A stretch of 64,000 nucleotides of DNA from Micromonospora aurantiaca ATCC 27029. Its GTDB lineage: Bacteria > Actinomycetota > Actinomycetes > Mycobacteriales > Micromonosporaceae. Numbering within the stretch: the first letter of the stretch is position 1; every line of letters starts with the position of its first letter. Location: contig NC_014391.1 of assembly GCF_000145235.1 (NCBI RefSeq), forward strand, positions 6,806,501 through 6,870,500, given 5' to 3'. A model generated the notes under the pieces. That model was not told where the DNA came from, searched no databases, and worked only from the letters and a program-made list of their open reading frames with translations. Shown in pieces: positions 8,521 through 17,800 of this stretch. The position numbers and the translations under genes are program-made.

Positions 8521-9203
8521 TGCTGCTCCTCCGGGGGCTCAATGCCGGCGGTGGTGGCGGGCGATCCCTCCTCGCCTCTTCGCCCGGCGGAGGTGGTCAG
8601 GGCAGCGATCTTGCGTGCGCTGGACCAGGCGGCACCTGTCTCCTGCGCCGCCTGGGCGGACCAGTTGGCTGCGACCTGCAGCCACGTGCCGACGTCGATG
8701 ACCTCGTCGCGTACCTCGCTGTCGTCGTCGAGGCCGGTGAAGTGTGCCTGGCTGGCCTGGTCGAGCAGGTAGGACCCGGTCTGTGCGTGCACCCGGGCGA
8801 GCAGCCGCGTGGTGCGGTGCAGGTGCCCGATCAGGGACGCGACGTCGGAGGGCGTCGGGAGGGCTAGCATCGCGCTGAATGGCCCGGTGGCCGTGTGCAG
8901 CCAGCGCATGAGGTGCTCGGCTGCGGTGATGGCGCTGCCCAGCCGGGCCGGGTTGTAGGGGCCCTCGATCGCGAACAGGTGGCCCATCGCGTCAATCCAG
9001 CTGCCGGTCTCACTGTCGACCGGGAGCCCGTCCTCGACGAAGGCCGCCTGGGCGTAGCTGCCGTCGGCAGCCGCGCAGATAGGCGTGTTGTCCGCCAGAT
9101 GCCACCACGGGGCGGCGCCGCCGCGGTAGGCGCTGGTCCAGTCCTCGGCGGGCTGGTCTGTCACCGGCTCGGTGCACACGGGGCAGATCGGGAGTTGGGT
9201 CAT
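8517..9203 (-). CDS. Hypothetical protein with N-terminal CxxC motif
   Basis: 228 aa. The ATG at 9203 has AAGGGA upstream. It begins 'MTQLPICPVCTEPV', a CxxC followed about 35 residues later by a lone Cys ('TPICAAADG'), suggesting a partial zinc ribbon. The rest is helical ('ITAAEHLMRWLHTAT', 'SLIGHLHRTTRLLARVHAQTG'). First gene of a three-gene overlapping set (to 7836). Unknown role. Confidence 0.75.
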   Translation of the reverse strand: MTQLPICPVCTEPVTDQPAEDWTSAYRGGAAPWWHLADNTPICAAADGSYAQAAFVEDGLPVDSETGSWIDAMGHLFAIEGPYNPARLGSAITAAEHLMRWLHTATGPFSAMLALPTPSDVASLIGHLHRTTRLLARVHAQTGSYLLDQASQAHFTGLDDDSEVRDEVIDVGTWLQVAANWSAQAAQETGAAWSSARKIAALTTSAGRRGEEGSPATTAGIEPPEEQQ

Positions 9204-9232
9204 GTTGCTTTGTCCCTTCAGACAGGGTGACG

Positions 9233-9257
9233 GCGGCGACCAGGGATTGGTCGCCGC
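9233..9257 (-). terminator. Short stem-loop upstream of the 8517-9203 gene
   Basis: Arms GCGGCGACCA (9233-9242) and TGGTCGCCGC (9248-9257) with a 5-nt loop, between the decayed 9456-9751 reading frame and the next gene. Weak terminator candidate. Confidence 0.4.
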
Positions 9258-9455
9258 TGGCTTTGGGTGGGGGTGTGACCACGACCTGGTGACAGGCGCT
9301 CGCCGGATCCGAGGCCGCGCTGGACCCGGAAGAGGGAAAGAGCGGCCGTCTCGCCCGGCCAAGTAGCGCAGTCGGCGCCCCCGCCTGGGGCGGCCGGCGG
9401 GCTCAGGCGAGGTGCGGCGCCTCGGACACGTGGATGGCCGGAACGGTTGCGCTGG

Positions 9456-9751
9456 TCATCGCAAGTGGCGATGGTCAAGGCACCATGGCCAGTGCTGCTT
9501 GCGGCGGAGCTGCTCGATGAGGTCGGTGCCTGGCCGGGCGCGACGGCAGGGGGCGATCAGTAGGTCGTCCCGGTCGTCGACGGGGTCGGCGTGCTGCGCC
9601 GCGGCTCGGCGAACTCCCGGACGGTGTCGGGGATGAGCGTGAACCGGGAGACCGGAGTCTCATGCTGGGCCGGTCCCCTCCCACTCCGAGAGCGGGGCGT
9701 GAAGTGGTTGGCGGAGCCGACCGGGCAGCAGCGCGCCTCCTTCGGGTACAC
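9456..9751 (-). pseudogene. Possible small gene broken by one indel near 9600
   Basis: Two minus-strand frames each read like part of a protein. One (GTG 9751 downward) ends '...ETPVSRFTLIPDTVREFAEP'. The other, from about 9610 to a TGA at 9456-9458, reads 'DDRDDLLIAPCRRARPG' then 'TDLIEQLRRKQHWPWCLDHR'. A one-base deletion around 9595-9610 would join them. No family is recognised and the start is uncertain. The call rests only on how protein-like the two pieces look. The stretch from 9258 to 9455 holds nothing else convincing. Confidence 0.35.
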
Positions 9752-9790
9752 CGATGGCGGCTGCTGGCCCGGCCGGTTCCGGCAGGTGTG

Positions 9791-10231
9791 TCAGCGCGGG
9801 GCGTGGAAGCGCCCGCGGCCGACGCCGGGGATGACGGTGTCGTCGAGGTAGTCGACGACGAAGGTGCTCCAGCCGGCGTCGACGCCGGACTGGATGAGGT
9901 GCAGCAGGTGGTGCTGCGGCCCGTACAGCGGGATGTCGCCGAGACGGCCCGGGTGCAGCCGTCGGTAGCGCCTGCCGGTGAGCTCACCGGCGAGCACCGG
10001 TGTCTCCCGCCAGCCAGCGAGGCTGGAAGTGACGGGACGCAGGCGGTGACTGTCGCCCGTGTAGGTGCTGGCGCCGGTCAGATAGATCTGGTGGAACTCG
10101 TCGTGCATTACGCGCAGCGCCGGTGGCGCCGGGTGGGGTGCCTCGCCGTTCGCCGCGCTGCGGCGCTGGGCGCGGACGCAGGCGTCGGCGAGGTGCTCGA
10201 CCTCGTCGAGCAGGAACATGACGCGGCCCAT
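9791..10231 (-). CDS. Hypothetical protein of the element
   Basis: 146 aa. The ATG at 10231 lies about 9 nt from GGAAA. It begins 'MGRVMFLLDEVEHLADACVRAQRR' and has a helical N-terminal half and a beta-like C-terminal half. No motif identifies a function. It lies 30 bp downstream of the 10261-10977 gene, so the two are probably co-transcribed. Confidence 0.7.
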   Translation of the reverse strand: MGRVMFLLDEVEHLADACVRAQRRSAANGEAPHPAPPALRVMHDEFHQIYLTGASTYTGDSHRLRPVTSSLAGWRETPVLAGELTGRRYRRLHPGRLGDIPLYGPQHHLLHLIQSGVDAGWSTFVVDYLDDTVIPGVGRGRFHAPR

Positions 10232-10260
10232 CAGGGGTGTTTCCTTCCTGTCCGGCGGGG

Positions 10261-10977
10261 TCAGAGTGCGACGGCGAGCAGTCGCTGGTCGGGGTCGATG
10301 GCAGCGAGCAGGCGGTTGGCCTGGTCGAGGTAGGTCACCCGGTCGGCCATGGCGTCGCTGGCCGGGGCCAGCTTCGCCCCTTCGGCGGTGATCAGCGCGT
10401 CGCCCGCTAGGGCGGTCAGGGCGCTGTGGTGCTGGTAGGCCATGCAGCCGGCCTGGTACATCTCCAGTTCGTTGAGGGCGATTTGCCCGGCGCCGTAGGT
10501 GGCGGCGTTGTGCATCCGGATCGCGTTGACCCGGGGCTGGTTGGTGAAGTCCGCTACGGCCTTGTCCCGCGGGTACTCCTGCGGGTTCGCCAGGTGGCGG
10601 GCCTCGTAGACGTGCCACGGATTGGCGTTGCGGGTGCCGTGCACGGCGCGGTTGAACAGTTGGTGGCGGATGCCCGCCCCGACGGCGGCGGCGTGGCGCA
10701 TGCCGGTCAGGTCGAGCAGTCGCGCCGGTCCGCCGGCGCAGTAGGCAGGACGGCCCTTACGCAGTCCGAACATCTGGCTGCGCTGCCACAAGTGCACCGC
10801 GGGGCTGGCCCAGAAGCGGGGCGACAGCGTGCCCTGCACGCCGAAGTTGCGGTCGAGCTGGTGTGCGGTCAGGGACTCGCGGGGCAGGTCGCTCGGCACA
10901 CAGACGATCATGGTGCGGATCGTCGCCGCCGAAGTGACAGCAGGCTCGGTGACCTTGCGGGTCGCGTTCTTGGCCAT
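10261..10977 (-). CDS. Conserved hypothetical protein, possibly element housekeeping
   Basis: 238 aa. The ATG at 10977 has a strong AAGGAGG site, the best in this block. Soluble; includes 'RHQLFNRAVHGTRNANPWHV' and a helical C-terminus. No catalytic motif recognised. It is first in its transcription unit, downstream of a 470-bp non-coding stretch rich in CTGTSAG-type words, so that stretch probably contains its promoter. Confidence 0.75.
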   Translation of the reverse strand: MAKNATRKVTEPAVTSAATIRTMIVCVPSDLPRESLTAHQLDRNFGVQGTLSPRFWASPAVHLWQRSQMFGLRKGRPAYCAGGPARLLDLTGMRHAAAVGAGIRHQLFNRAVHGTRNANPWHVYEARHLANPQEYPRDKAVADFTNQPRVNAIRMHNAATYGAGQIALNELEMYQAGCMAYQHHSALTALAGDALITAEGAKLAPASDAMADRVTYLDQANRLLAAIDPDQRLLAVAL

Positions 10978-11449
10978 GAGGTGTCCTCCTTGTGAGGTGG
11001 GCGCGTCAGGGCGCGCGGAGATGACCGGCCCACTGGGTGCGTGGGTCGGTTGCGGGGAAGGTGTGGTGCGGGTTGGTGCGGTGCGACCTGGGGTCGCCGC
11101 GCGGCGCGGCGCCGACCGGCCCCGGGTGGGGCGGGTGGGCGTGGCGCACCGGGTGGGTGCGGCGGTGGTTCCGAGGTGGGACCGGACCGGGGTGGAGATA
11201 TATGAGGTGGTGTTGGTGCCGTGAACGGTAGCGGCCTGTTCTGTCAGGCCGATCCGACGAGTTGATCGCCGGAAAGGGCCGCTGGCCTGCACTGTGAGGC
11301 ATTCCGGCCCGCTCGGCGATGTCGTCGGTGCGAACGCTGTGAGACTTTCCGGCTCTCACAGACGGTCTCGTTTCCTGACAGACGCGGACGGTGGCCGGCC
11401 TGTGCGCAGGTGCCCAGGCTGGCCTGTCTGCTGGCCTGCGGTGTGAGCC
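10978..11449. other. Non-coding stretch with repeated CTGTCAG/CTGTGAG words
   Basis: No convincing gene in 472 bp. CTGTCAG (11241), CTGTGAG (11292, 11337), CTCACAG (11355) and CTGACAG (11375) recur, like the words in the 20.7-21.35 kb stretch. A G/T-rich tract (about 11035-11220) carries many GGTGCG-type runs. Confidence 0.6.
11337..11361. promoter_or_regulatory. CTGTGAGA...TCTCACAG inverted repeat
   Basis: Perfect 8-bp arms around a 9-nt centre, made of the same word that recurs in the element's other non-coding gaps. It could be an operator for an element-encoded regulator, or a hairpin. It lies upstream of 10977 and downstream of the 11450 stop. Confidence 0.45.
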
Positions 11450-12325
11450 CTACAGGTCGTCGAAGCGCTGCGGGTTGGTGACCGTGTCGGGTCCGTGGTC
11501 GCAGGGCAGCTCGTGCAGGTACCGCCGGTGGGTGGGGTCTGAGACGAGGGTCCAGACCCGACCCGCCGGGTCCGGGCCGTGGACGGCGGTCGCGATCGGG
11601 CTGGCGGTGCGCAGCCCTGCGAGCACCCCGAGCAGGCTGGCCTCGCGGCGGTGGCTGGGGACCCAGAACAGCACGGGGTAGCGGGGGCCGAAGGTGGTGA
11701 GGCGTTCGTATCCGCGCAGCTTGGCCACGACCCGGGCGAGGTTCTCGGTGTCGTTGTCGTGCTCGAGGAAGAAGCCGGTCGAGGTGCCGCCGACGGTCCA
11801 CACGCCGTGCCCGTCGGGGCGGATGCCGGCCTGGGCGTAGACGGTGGTGGCGTGCTGCTCGGACCACCAGCGCGACAGTAGGGCGTCGGGCGTGTGGCGG
11901 GCGGTGGCGATGAGGTCGGTGAAGAACTGGTTGACGCCGAGCAGGTGGTTGACCTGGCCGCTGGCGGCGATCCGCTTGGCCCGCTCCAGGGAGCTGCGGG
12001 GCGCCTTGCCGCCGAGCCCGTTCGGGTCGTGGTAGGTCGTCGGGTGCAGTTGCAGTCCGACGGGTCCGAGGGTGTAGAGCAGTGATCCGTACCGGCCGTG
12101 GGCGCCGCTGCGGCCGAAGCGGTGCAGCACGTCGAGGCGGTGCAGGATCGTCAGCCGCCGTTGGGCGGTGCGCCGGGTGTCGAAGAAGGCGTTGGTGATC
12201 TGGTCGGTGGACAGCAGGTAGTGCTCGGCGAGCAGCCCGAGGAGGGCGTGGTCGCGGGGGACGATGCGACCGAACACCGCGAGCGGATCCGGGCTGCTGG
12301 AGGCAGGAGGAACACGGGAGTACAC
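11450..12325 (-). CDS. Replic_Relax-type protein (replication/relaxation initiator family)
   Basis: 291 aa. A GTG start at 12325 is chosen because AGGAG lies 8 nt upstream; longer in-frame starts run into a palindrome. The N-terminal ~100 residues form a winged helix ('LLGLLAEHYLLSTDQITNAFF', then 'RRTAQRRLTILHRLDVLHRF'), followed by 'VNHLLGVNQFFTDLIA', which is characteristic of the replication-relaxation family found next to conjugation genes in actinobacteria. Family members are thought to act in DNA processing for transfer or replication; no relaxase Tyr/His motif is obvious. Directly downstream of the coupling ATPase. Good family call, mechanism uncertain. Confidence 0.8.
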   Translation of the reverse strand: MYSRVPPASSSPDPLAVFGRIVPRDHALLGLLAEHYLLSTDQITNAFFDTRRTAQRRLTILHRLDVLHRFGRSGAHGRYGSLLYTLGPVGLQLHPTTYHDPNGLGGKAPRSSLERAKRIAASGQVNHLLGVNQFFTDLIATARHTPDALLSRWWSEQHATTVYAQAGIRPDGHGVWTVGGTSTGFFLEHDNDTENLARVVAKLRGYERLTTFGPRYPVLFWVPSHRREASLLGVLAGLRTASPIATAVHGPDPAGRVWTLVSDPTHRRYLHELPCDHGPDTVTNPQRFDDL

Positions 12326-12353
12326 GACGTTTGCTCCTAGGCAGGATGGGGCT

Positions 12354-12373
12354 CCCCTCCCGATCGGGAGGGG
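12354..12373. terminator. Perfect 20-bp palindrome upstream of the Replic_Relax gene
   Basis: CCCCTCCCGATCGGGAGGGG lies 29-48 bp before the GTG start and about 160 bp after the coupling ATPase stop. It may separate the two genes or attenuate the downstream one. Confidence 0.5.
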
Positions 12374-12534
12374 TGTCTGGGCAGGGGGAGGTCGGTGCGG
12401 AGGGCCTGTCAGGGGCGTGTGCGGCACTGACAGCCCAGGTCAACACTGTGCTGCGGATGTCCGACGGTCACCGGTGACGATCCCGCTGGCGAGCCGGTGC
12501 GCGACCCGGGCGACGCCACCGCCTGACAGACTCC

Positions 12535-15051
12535 TCAGCTGCGGTCGCCCTTCGGACGGGAGCGCCGCTTGTCGTCGGGCTTGCGGCTGAGCCGTTCGAC
12601 GAGGTCGTCGACGGCGCTGGTGTCCTGGCTCGGTACCGCCGCGGCGGCGGCCTGGCGGATGGCGGTCGCCTCGCCGACTACCGGCCTCGGAGGCCGGGTC
12701 TTCATGGTGAACGCGGGCGTCTGCCGTCCGTTGACCACGAGGCGCGCGGCGGCGGTGTACGCGTCGAGGTGGGCCAGGTCGTGCTCGCCCAGTTCCGGCA
12801 GGGTGTGCCGGGCGAGCTGCCTGGCGTCCTCCGGCGCCACGGTGAAGTACACCTTGTTGCGGGCGTTGGCCGACGCCGCTGCCAGGAGGTCGCGGGGAAA
12901 CTGGGCCAGGTCCTGGTGGGCGAGCACGAGCGACAGCCGGTACTTGCGGGCCTCGGCGAGCATCGTGTCCAGGCTGTTGGCCAAGGTCAGGAAGTTCTGG
13001 GCCTCGTCGATGATGAGGCTGGCGTCGCGGCGCCGGTCGGGAGCGACGCCGGCGCGGGCGGTGGCGGCCTGCCACACCTGCGCAAGGACGAGGGAGCCAA
13101 GCAGCCGGCTGGTGTCCTCGCCGAGCACGCCCTTGGGGATGCGGACGAGCAGCACCCCGCCGTCGAGCACGCGGCCCATGTCGAAGCTCGAGCGGGGGTA
13201 GCGCATGGTGCGTTTGACGAAGTCGCGCAGCAGGAACGCTCGCAGCCGGGCGAGGACCGGTCCGATGACCTGAGAGCGGAGGCTGTCGTTGAGGCTGTCG
13301 TACCACTGCCAGAAGCCGCTGAGCCCGGCCGGGTCGTCGAGGTCCACGGTCATCGCGGAGCGGAACTGGGGGCTGTTGAGTAGCGGAGGGATGTGTTGCA
13401 GGGTGACGTTGTTGTGGCGTAGCAGGGTCAGACAGGCCACCCGCATGACGTCGTCCATCCGCGGTCCCCACGCCTTGGCGAAGATGTTCCCGAAGATCGA
13501 CACCAGGTTGTCGACCACCAGGTCGGGGTCGTCGCCTTCGAGGGGGTTCAGCGTCGGCGGGTTGTCCTGGTCGGGGTCGAACAGCACGACGCGGTCGGCG
13601 ACGGTGGCGGGGAGCCGGTCGAGGATGTCCAGGACGAGGTCGCCGTGCGGGTCGATGACGACGGTGCCGCGGCCGGCCTTGATGTCGTCGAGGGCCATGT
13701 TGACCAGCAGGGTGGTCTTGCCGGAGCCCGTGGAGCCGATCACATGCATGTGATACCTCGCGTCCGGCACCGACAGCCCCACGCTGTGGCCGCCGATTTC
13801 GGCGTCGCCGAGCATCTTCACCCCACGCCCGCCGCCGGGGACGGCGACCGGCGCCGGCATCGACGCGGCCCGCGCGCGGTCGAGGCCGGGCACGGCGAGA
13901 TCTTGTGGCAGGGCGGCCAGCGCGGCGAGTTCCGGGGCGGAGGTCAGGAATCCGGGGCCGAGCCGGCGGGCGGCCAGCACAGCCACCGCGGCGGGCATGC
14001 GGGCGCGGTGGGTGAGCCGGTTGCGGCCGGTGTGGATGGCGAACGCCGAGGCGATCGTGTCCGCGATGCCCCGCAGCCGGCCCCGCGGGTCGGCGCCGGG
14101 CCGCCGGCTGGTGCTGGCGACCGCGTACCGGATGCCGGTCTGCCACAGCGGGTGCGCTGTCTTATCCAGGATCGCCCGGACGTCGCGGTCGACGGTGGGA
14201 TCCCGACGGGCGGCGGGCGCCGCGGTGCGGCCGGTGCCGCCGCTGCCGGCCAGGAACGCCTCCAGCAGCCACAGCACCGGCGCAGCCGGGTTGATCGCCG
14301 GCACGGCGCTCTTGCCGGCCCGCAGCCGCCCGGCCGCGCGGCGGGCCCGCGCCGCCCGCCGGGGGGTGGCCGGGCGGGCGAGGATCTGCACGCACGCGTG
14401 CTCGCCGGGTGTGAGCTGCGCGCCGGCCGCCATCAGCGGGCGCAGCGGGTCGGTGTCGTGGTCGGTGGCCAGCGGCAGCCACTCCGCGTACACGGGCAGC
14501 AGGTGCCCACCCGCCGCGGGACGCGCGTCCAGGGGAATGGGCGGTGGCGGGCTGTCGTCGGTGGTGGTGGCCGCGCCGGGCCACGCCGCCCGCACCGCGG
14601 CCTCGACCGCACCGGGCGGAACGCTGCCGGGCACCCAGATCGAGATGAGCAGTTGCCGGCCGGTCCACGTGTACTGCCACACGACGTGCGGGGCGCCGTG
14701 GAGCAGGCGCCGCCGCCGCGACGGGGTCAGCACGCCGGCCAGGTTCGCCCACAACGCTGGCGCGCTGTGCGGATCGACCTCCGGCGGCGGCGCGATCGTC
14801 ACCAGCCGCGCGCCGCGGGCGTGGTGGCGGTGCCGCCACATCTCGACCAGGTTGCGGGCCGCGATCCACGCGATCAGCAGAGCGGCGGCGACAGCCGCCA
14901 GCCACGGCCGCTGTGTGGCCCACACGGCGGCGTCGACCAGCGCCGACGCGGGTCCGGTGGGGGGCGGGATAGGATCGGCGCCCGGGCCGATGGTGGGGCC
15001 GGGCGCCGGTGACAGGAGCACTGCTCTGAAGGCTTCGGTCGGTGGTGTCAC
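12535..15051 (-). CDS. VirD4/TraG-like coupling or HerA-type ATPase of the conjugation system
   Basis: 838 aa. The GTG start at 15051 overlaps the VirB4 stop by four bases. One membrane segment lies at about residues 50-65. The ATPase core follows, with Walker A 'GSTGSGKT' at 439-446, 'VVIDPHGDLV' near 464-473 and Walker B 'SLIIDEAQNF' at 678-687. A basic, polar tail ends the protein. This layout fits the type IV coupling proteins that bring DNA to the channel; its relatives in actinobacteria sit next to VirB4 exactly as here. No FtsK-gamma-like DNA-recognition domain is seen. High confidence for role class. Confidence 0.9.
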   Translation of the reverse strand: MTPPTEAFRAVLLSPAPGPTIGPGADPIPPPTGPASALVDAAVWATQRPWLAAVAAALLIAWIAARNLVEMWRHRHHARGARLVTIAPPPEVDPHSAPALWANLAGVLTPSRRRRLLHGAPHVVWQYTWTGRQLLISIWVPGSVPPGAVEAAVRAAWPGAATTTDDSPPPPIPLDARPAAGGHLLPVYAEWLPLATDHDTDPLRPLMAAGAQLTPGEHACVQILARPATPRRAARARRAAGRLRAGKSAVPAINPAAPVLWLLEAFLAGSGGTGRTAAPAARRDPTVDRDVRAILDKTAHPLWQTGIRYAVASTSRRPGADPRGRLRGIADTIASAFAIHTGRNRLTHRARMPAAVAVLAARRLGPGFLTSAPELAALAALPQDLAVPGLDRARAASMPAPVAVPGGGRGVKMLGDAEIGGHSVGLSVPDARYHMHVIGSTGSGKTTLLVNMALDDIKAGRGTVVIDPHGDLVLDILDRLPATVADRVVLFDPDQDNPPTLNPLEGDDPDLVVDNLVSIFGNIFAKAWGPRMDDVMRVACLTLLRHNNVTLQHIPPLLNSPQFRSAMTVDLDDPAGLSGFWQWYDSLNDSLRSQVIGPVLARLRAFLLRDFVKRTMRYPRSSFDMGRVLDGGVLLVRIPKGVLGEDTSRLLGSLVLAQVWQAATARAGVAPDRRRDASLIIDEAQNFLTLANSLDTMLAEARKYRLSLVLAHQDLAQFPRDLLAAASANARNKVYFTVAPEDARQLARHTLPELGEHDLAHLDAYTAAARLVVNGRQTPAFTMKTRPPRPVVGEATAIRQAAAAAVPSQDTSAVDDLVERLSRKPDDKRRSRPKGDRS

Positions 15052-16835
15052 AGGTCGTCCTCCTCCTCGTCGAGGTCGTCCAGCTCGGCCGGGTCGGTGG
15101 TGCACAGGGCGTGCTCGGCATCGGAGGAGATCGACTCGAAGCTGGTCCTGCTCACCCCGGAGATCAACAAGCCGTGGCCGCGGCGGGCCGCCAGCAGCAG
15201 CCGCCGCTCGCCGTCGGTGAGCCCGAACGCCTCGCCGACGGCGTCGATGGCCTGCGGCGCCTGCCGCAGCAGCACCTGCGTGGCGGCGTTGGACACCACG
15301 GCCTGGCCGAGGTCGGTGCCCAGCACGTCGGCGGCGTCCTGGGTGATGACGGTCAGCCCGGCGTTGCGCTTGCGTGCCGCCTTCGACATGCGGAACAGGA
15401 AGCGGGCGCCCTCGCCGTCGCGCATCAGCAGCCACGCCTCGTCGACCACCACGAGCCTCCGCCGTGACGGGCGGTGCGGGGCGTCGACCGTGCGCCAGAT
15501 CGCGTCGAGGGCGAGCAGGGTGCCGACGGTGCGCAGTTCATCGGGCAGGTGCCGCAGCGACCACACGACCAGGTGTCCGACCGGGGCCTGGGTGGTCGGT
15601 GCGTCGAACAGGTCGGCGAAGCTGCCCTGCACCCACGGCGCGAGCCGGGCGGCCAGCGTCGCGGCGGCCGGGTCGTCGTCGGCGCGCAGTGTTTCGGCCA
15701 GGTCGCGCAGCAGCGGCGCGGGCCGGTGGTGGGTGGCCGGGTCCGCGGTGATGCCGGCGGCCCGATAAGTGGCGAGGATCGCCCGGTCCAGCGCGGCGCG
15801 TTCCGCCGGTGGCGGCTGGTGGCCGAGCAGCACGCTGATGAGCGTGTGCAGGAACAGCCCGCGGCGGGTCAGCGTGTCGGGACGCCGGTCGCCGGCCGGC
15901 AGGTCCAGGGGGTTGATCTTCACGCCGGGCAGACCCAACCGGACGATGCTGCCGCCGACCGCGTCGGCCAGGCGCAGGTACTCGTCCTCGGGGTCCACCA
16001 CCGCGACCTGCACACCCTGGTAGAGGTTGCGCAGGACCTCCAGCTTCACGAAGTACGACTTCCCGGCCCCGGACCTCGCGAGGACGACCGAGTTGTGGTT
16101 CTCCTGCGCCCAGCGATCCCACCACACGATTCCCGAGCTGGCGGGGTTGACGCCGTAGAGGACACCGCCGGTGGCCGGCGGGTCGCCGGGCAGCGGCGCG
16201 GGCAGGTCCGGGCTCGACAACGGGAACGCGGCGGCGAGGGCCTGGGTGTCCATGGTGCGCAGCATCCGCAGCCCGTCCGTCGCCAGGGGCAGGGTGGTGG
16301 TCCAGCCGGGAAGCTGCCGCCAGGTCGCGGGCTGCACCTCCAACAGGGTCGACGCGGCGGCGGCCCGGACCTGCGCGCACGCCTGCATCAGTTCGTCTTC
16401 GGTGCGGGCGTGCACGGTCAGGTACAGGCCGACGCGGAACAGCTTCGCCGCGCCTCGAGCCAGCCGCTCGGCCAGGTCACCGGCGTCGTGCGCTGCTGCG
16501 TCGACGTAGGGGTCGGCCAGCTTGCCGCGTTCGGAGTCGGCCCGCCGCGACGACTCCAGCCGTGCGCGCTGCTTGCGCAGCCGGGACGCGGCGATCGGCG
16601 CCGGCAGCGGCTCGATGTGCACCGCGAGGTCGAGGCGGCCCGGCCAGGACAGCAGCGGCTCCAGCCACGCAGGTCCCACCTCGGCCGGGTAGCCGGTCAC
16701 CACCAGGGTGGCGGCGTAGCCGTCGCCCACGCGCAGCCACCGGGGCGTGACCTCGACGGTGGCTGGCGCGACCGCCGACGCCAGCGAGCCCGGCCGCGGT
16801 GCGCCGTCGTCGCCGGACCGTCTCTTCCTGATCAT
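15048..16835 (-). CDS. virB4: VirB4-family type IV secretion ATPase
   Basis: 595 aa. ATG at 16835 with GGAGG upstream; ATGA overlap with the gene before and GTGA overlap with the gene after. Walker A 'ARSGAGKS' at 253-260, 'VDPEDEYLRLA' near 280-290 and Walker B 'VVVDEAWLL' at 462-470, followed by 'SKAARKRNAGLTVITQD', a typical VirB4/TraC C-terminal block. It is at the short end for VirB4 but has the complete motor domain. It energises assembly of the conjugation channel at the inner face of the membrane. High confidence. Confidence 0.93.
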   Translation of the reverse strand: MIRKRRSGDDGAPRPGSLASAVAPATVEVTPRWLRVGDGYAATLVVTGYPAEVGPAWLEPLLSWPGRLDLAVHIEPLPAPIAASRLRKQRARLESSRRADSERGKLADPYVDAAAHDAGDLAERLARGAAKLFRVGLYLTVHARTEDELMQACAQVRAAAASTLLEVQPATWRQLPGWTTTLPLATDGLRMLRTMDTQALAAAFPLSSPDLPAPLPGDPPATGGVLYGVNPASSGIVWWDRWAQENHNSVVLARSGAGKSYFVKLEVLRNLYQGVQVAVVDPEDEYLRLADAVGGSIVRLGLPGVKINPLDLPAGDRRPDTLTRRGLFLHTLISVLLGHQPPPAERAALDRAILATYRAAGITADPATHHRPAPLLRDLAETLRADDDPAAATLAARLAPWVQGSFADLFDAPTTQAPVGHLVVWSLRHLPDELRTVGTLLALDAIWRTVDAPHRPSRRRLVVVDEAWLLMRDGEGARFLFRMSKAARKRNAGLTVITQDAADVLGTDLGQAVVSNAATQVLLRQAPQAIDAVGEAFGLTDGERRLLLAARRGHGLLISGVSRTSFESISSDAEHALCTTDPAELDDLDEEEDDL

Positions 16836-17800
16836 GAGCTCTTCCTCCTGGTGCGGGTGCGGGTGGGTGCGGCGGCGGTGATGACGGCGTCGGGTGCGGC
16901 CAGGCCGCCGGGACGCGGCGGCCGGTACGGGTCGGCTGCGGAGGCCAGGGCGGCGGTGACCGCCGGGCCGTCCAGCACCCGTGGGGTCACTCCGAGGCCG
17001 GACAGGGCGCGGACGGTGTCGTCGGCGCGGCGCCGCGCGGCGTGGTGGCCGTGCTCGCCTGCGGCGGTGCGCGCGACGATGAGGATCTGCCGGCGCAGCG
17101 GGTCGCGGCGGGCGGCGAGGTCGCCGAGGAACTCGGCGTGGTCGGCGCACGCCGCTCGCAGTTGCGGGTGCGGCTGGGCGTGCGCGGCGGCGGCGAGGGC
17201 CCGGCTGTGGGAGGCCAGGTCGACCGGTTGCGCGGACACGACGATCTGCGTCGGGGTCGACAGGCTGTTGAGCCACCGACCCCAGCTGTCGATCAGCGCC
17301 GTCTGCTCGACGGGGGTGCGCAGCGCGAGGTTCACGGTGGTGGTGCCGACGATCGCCGCCCGGGCGCTACCGAGGCTGACCTCGCCGTCGTCGTCGATGG
17401 CGTCGGCGGGTAGCCGCAGCGGCGCCGGCAGCGGCACGCGGCCGCTCTTGGGGGTCTCGATCCAGTCCGGCGGTGCGCCGTCGGTGGAGGTGGCGGTGGA
17501 CAGCGATCGGGGGGTGCGGGTGTGGCCGATGGCGTGCAGCAGCCACACATCCATGGACAGGCCGTCGCGGCGGCCGAGAGCCAGGCCGGTGACCAGCCCG
17601 CCGAGCACCACACCGGCACCGATGAGGACCGGCGCCGGCACGACGTCGTGCAGGGCGCGCCACGCGGCGTAGAAGCAGAGCGCGCCGGCGGCGACGATCG
17701 CCAGCTGGTGGAACGTCAGGCCGTAGGCGACCTTGTCGGGGGCGTCGACGTCGGCGGACATGCGTGCCCTCATCGGCGCTTCGGATTCGGGTCGGGTCAT
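16832..17800 (-). CDS. PrgI-family / SCO6880-like membrane component (VirB3-like position)
   Basis: 322 aa. ATG at 17800 inside an ATGA overlap with the upstream gene. Residues ~15-80 contain two membrane segments in the PrgI-like arrangement ('VAYGLTFHQLAIVAAGALCF', then 'VLIGAGVVLGGLVTGLALGR'). The rest is cytosolic and basic, with the 'PLPAPLRLPAD' and 'VVSAQPVDLASH' blocks seen in actinobacterial homologues. It takes the place of VirB3 next to VirB4. Ends with a basic 'RTRTRRKSS' tail. Confidence 0.85.
   Translation of the reverse strand: MTRPESEAPMRARMSADVDAPDKVAYGLTFHQLAIVAAGALCFYAAWRALHDVVPAPVLIGAGVVLGGLVTGLALGRRDGLSMDVWLLHAIGHTRTPRSLSTATSTDGAPPDWIETPKSGRVPLPAPLRLPADAIDDDGEVSLGSARAAIVGTTTVNLALRTPVEQTALIDSWGRWLNSLSTPTQIVVSAQPVDLASHSRALAAAAHAQPHPQLRAACADHAEFLGDLAARRDPLRRQILIVARTAAGEHGHHAARRRADDTVRALSGLGVTPRVLDGPAVTAALASAADPYRPPRPGGLAAPDAVITAAAPTRTRTRRKSS

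Noticed and set aside
9218..9478. Minus-strand 86-codon frame
   Set aside because: Low-complexity text, no ribosome site, and it conflicts with the better C-terminal frame ending at 9456.
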